From Pseudomonas shirazensis (GTDB lineage: Bacteria > Pseudomonadota > Gammaproteobacteria > Pseudomonadales > Pseudomonadaceae), in NCBI RefSeq assembly GCF_014268785.2, contig NZ_JABWRD020000001.1, forward strand, positions 1,873,001-1,937,000: 64,000 bases of DNA, given 5' to 3'. Positions 62,438-64,000 of this stretch are shown piece by piece. A program made the translations under genes and the position numbers. The notes beneath the pieces were generated by a model. It was not told where the DNA came from, did not search any database, and was given only the letters and a program-made list of their open reading frames with translations. Positions within the stretch are counted from its first letter, which is position 1. Every line of letters starts with the position of its first letter.

Positions 62438-64000
62438 CTAGTAAGTGATGAATACGCAGCCGTCTGCGCCTGGCTGAGACTGGTTACTGGTGCGGCCACC
62501 GCCGCCCATGCCAGGCTGGCTTGGTGTGGTTGAGTTACTTGTGGCAAAGATGCTCTCACCACCCCCGCCAGCGCCGCCCAAGGCGTAAGTACCAGGAGCA
62601 TTGCGCAGCGCCGGGCTACCGGAACCCATCGACATGTTTATGTCTCCGCCAGCCCCATAGCCGCCGGCTGCGCCGCTCCCCGAACTACCGCCCGCACCGC
62701 CCGTAGCAGAACAGAACGTCCCGAAGGCCGATGCAGTGCCGGCATTACCCGAAGCCCCTGCAGCGGATACCGCTGCGCCGCCGGCGCCGACAGTAATGGT
62801 GATCACGGAGCCGGGCACGACATTACAAAGGCGCTTGCTGATACCCCCACCGCCGCCACCGCCAGACCCAACTTCTTGGGTACCGAAACCGCCGCTACCA
62901 CCAGCGCCCCGAACCTCTACATCAACTTTGTACACGCCAGCGGGCACAGTCCATTGATAGACCCCTGCCGACCTGTAATAAACCTTCGCCCGGTAAGGCA
63001 AGTGCCTATCCGTGACCACAAGCTCCCAAGCAGACCAGACGCCCGCCGTGTTCTTTGTGCGTGTAAACGACAATGGGTTGATGCTGCCGATCAACGAATC
63101 CCAACGCTGCGAAGCCATTTTGCTGCTGCCACGCTCGATATGCTCAAGCGTGCCATTCGGGATCTGCCCAACCCCTACCAGTGCCGGATACTCGGGCTTT
63201 GTGCCCGTAGTGCCGGCACTGATCATATAGAGGCCACTGACAGTGATAGCATCAATATCGCCCGCGAAATTTACCGCCGAAGCACCCCAGCCAAACGCGC
63301 CTACTGTGAGCATCGCCCCTGGGGTTACGTCCAAGGGAGTGGCCTGCTTCGGTGTGTTCAGGCTTGTCCAGAGCTGCGCCCAGTCACTCCAAACGCCAGC
63401 AGTATTGCGAGTGCGAATAAAGGTAAGCGGTACGACCGTGGTTACAAGAGAATCCCAGATCTGGGTGGCCATATTGCCACTCCAGCGCTCAAGGTGAAGG
63501 ACGTTACCGTTCGGAATCGCCCCCACCCCCAGGCCTTCTGGAAAAACCGGCTTGGTGCCAATGGTGGTGCCGGTCACCATGTACGAGCCACCCTCAACGA
63601 TATTGTTGATGTTGGCGGCCACGTTCTCGCCACTAGCCGCACCCCACCCATAACGCGCCATCGCCGCCCGTACAAATGCCGTGCTCGCTGCAGACGTATC
63701 GTTGTCGGTTGCTGCAGCTGTCGGCACCTTGGGATCGCCAGTAAAGACTGGGCTTGCCAATGGAGCCTTGAGCGCTAACGCGTTGGTGACGGTCGTAGCG
63801 AAATTCGGATCGTTACCCAGCGCCGCCGCCAGTTCGTTCAACGTATCCAGCGCGCCGGGTGAGGACGCTATCAGGGCGGCAATTGCGGACTGTACAAATG
63901 CCGCAGTGGCCAATTGGGCGGTATTGGTACCGGCAGCCGGCGTCGGCGCCGTTGGCACGCCGGTCAGGGCCGGGCTGGCCAGTGCCGCCTTGAGGGACAA
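62438..64000 (-). CDS. Tail fibre protein (5' end outside the window)
   Basis: At least 520 aa; the frame is open to the right edge, so the N-terminus is missing. Repeating shaft segments (ASPALTGVPTAP, ASPVFTGDPKVP) precede two knob-like repeats (with MVTGTTIGTKP and MISAGTTGTKP, and IRTRNTAGVWSDW / FTRTKNTAGVWSAW), as in pyocin-knob fibres. The C-terminal 130 residues are glycine-rich (GSGGGGGGGISK and similar), an adhesin-like tip that probably determines target binding. Confidence 0.85.
   Translation of the reverse strand: MSLKAALASPALTGVPTAPTPAAGTNTAQLATAAFVQSAIAALIASSPGALDTLNELAAALGNDPNFATTVTNALALKAPLASPVFTGDPKVPTAAATDNDTSAASTAFVRAAMARYGWGAASGENVAANINNIVEGGSYMVTGTTIGTKPVFPEGLGVGAIPNGNVLHLERWSGNMATQIWDSLVTTVVPLTFIRTRNTAGVWSDWAQLWTSLNTPKQATPLDVTPGAMLTVGAFGWGASAVNFAGDIDAITVSGLYMISAGTTGTKPEYPALVGVGQIPNGTLEHIERGSSKMASQRWDSLIGSINPLSFTRTKNTAGVWSAWELVVTDRHLPYRAKVYYRSAGVYQWTVPAGVYKVDVEVRGAGGSGGFGTQEVGSGGGGGGGISKRLCNVVPGSVITITVGAGGAAVSAAGASGNAGTASAFGTFCSATGGAGGSSGSGAAGGYGAGGDINMSMGSGSPALRNAPGTYALGGAGGGGESIFATSNSTTPSQPGMGGGGRTSNQSQPGADGCVFITY

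Noticed and set aside
48424..64000. Calling the region a complete P2-like prophage
   Set aside because: No integrase, capsid, portal or terminase gene is visible and the lysis gene order differs from P2.

Overview
The window is a piece of a Pseudomonas chromosome, most likely of the P. putida group. The evidence is the gene order tig-clpP-clpX-lon-hupB-ppiD, a four-gene fdsGBAD formate dehydrogenase operon, a P. putida-type REP sequence near 42.7 kb, high G+C codon use, and several small families I know only from pseudomonads. No species call is possible from this stretch alone.

Layout. 0-3.2 kb: thioesterase, CHAD protein, small lipoprotein and patatin-like lipase. 3.2-11.8 kb: proteostasis block on the minus strand (tig, clpP, clpX, lon, hupB, ppiD), with sigma-32-like promoters in front of lon and clpX. 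12-14 kb: a small unknown protein, a methyltransferase and a four-tRNA cluster (Arg, His, Leu, His in transcription order). 14.2-25.5 kb: folD, a PAS-GGDEF-EAL protein, a dicarboxylate-type symporter followed by two GntR regulators, a lipoprotein, a divergent PACE efflux pump/LysR pair, a chemoreceptor and a TauE-type exporter. 25.5-32.5 kb: DUF1176 protein, an unusual histidine phosphatase, heme oxygenase, and a catecholate-siderophore receptor operon (fepA, DUF3649, PepSY, DUF3325) with a Fur box. 32.5-42.5 kb: a second chemoreceptor, an SOS cassette (umuC, umuD, SRAP) and the formate dehydrogenase operon.

42.9-46.5 kb is accessory DNA: two small Pseudomonas-type proteins with two structured RNA-like repeats upstream, a MqsRA-like toxin-antitoxin candidate and a PfpI-family protein. 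46.6-48.3 kb is an AT-rich two-gene module, a ParA-like ATPase plus a HEPN protein, which is the best candidate for an undescribed defence system. From 48.4 kb to the right edge lies an SOS-wired contractile-tail locus, read right to left: tail fibre, chaperone, sheath, tube, gpE/E', tape measure, gpU, gpX, gpD, GH19 endolysin, Rz/Rz1. Then come cargo genes: a KAP-like NTPase, a DNA adenine methylase with its own LexA box, a second SRAP gene and a second umuDC. Lysin after gpD and the absence of capsid genes in the visible part match R-type tailocin order better than P2, but the 5' part of the cluster is outside the window.

Four perfect CTGT-N8-ACAG LexA boxes tie together the two mutagenic polymerase cassettes, the two SRAP genes and the methylase. 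The tail cluster therefore sits inside a DNA-damage regulon, with two putative immunity loci (ParA-HEPN and KAP-like) embedded at its end.
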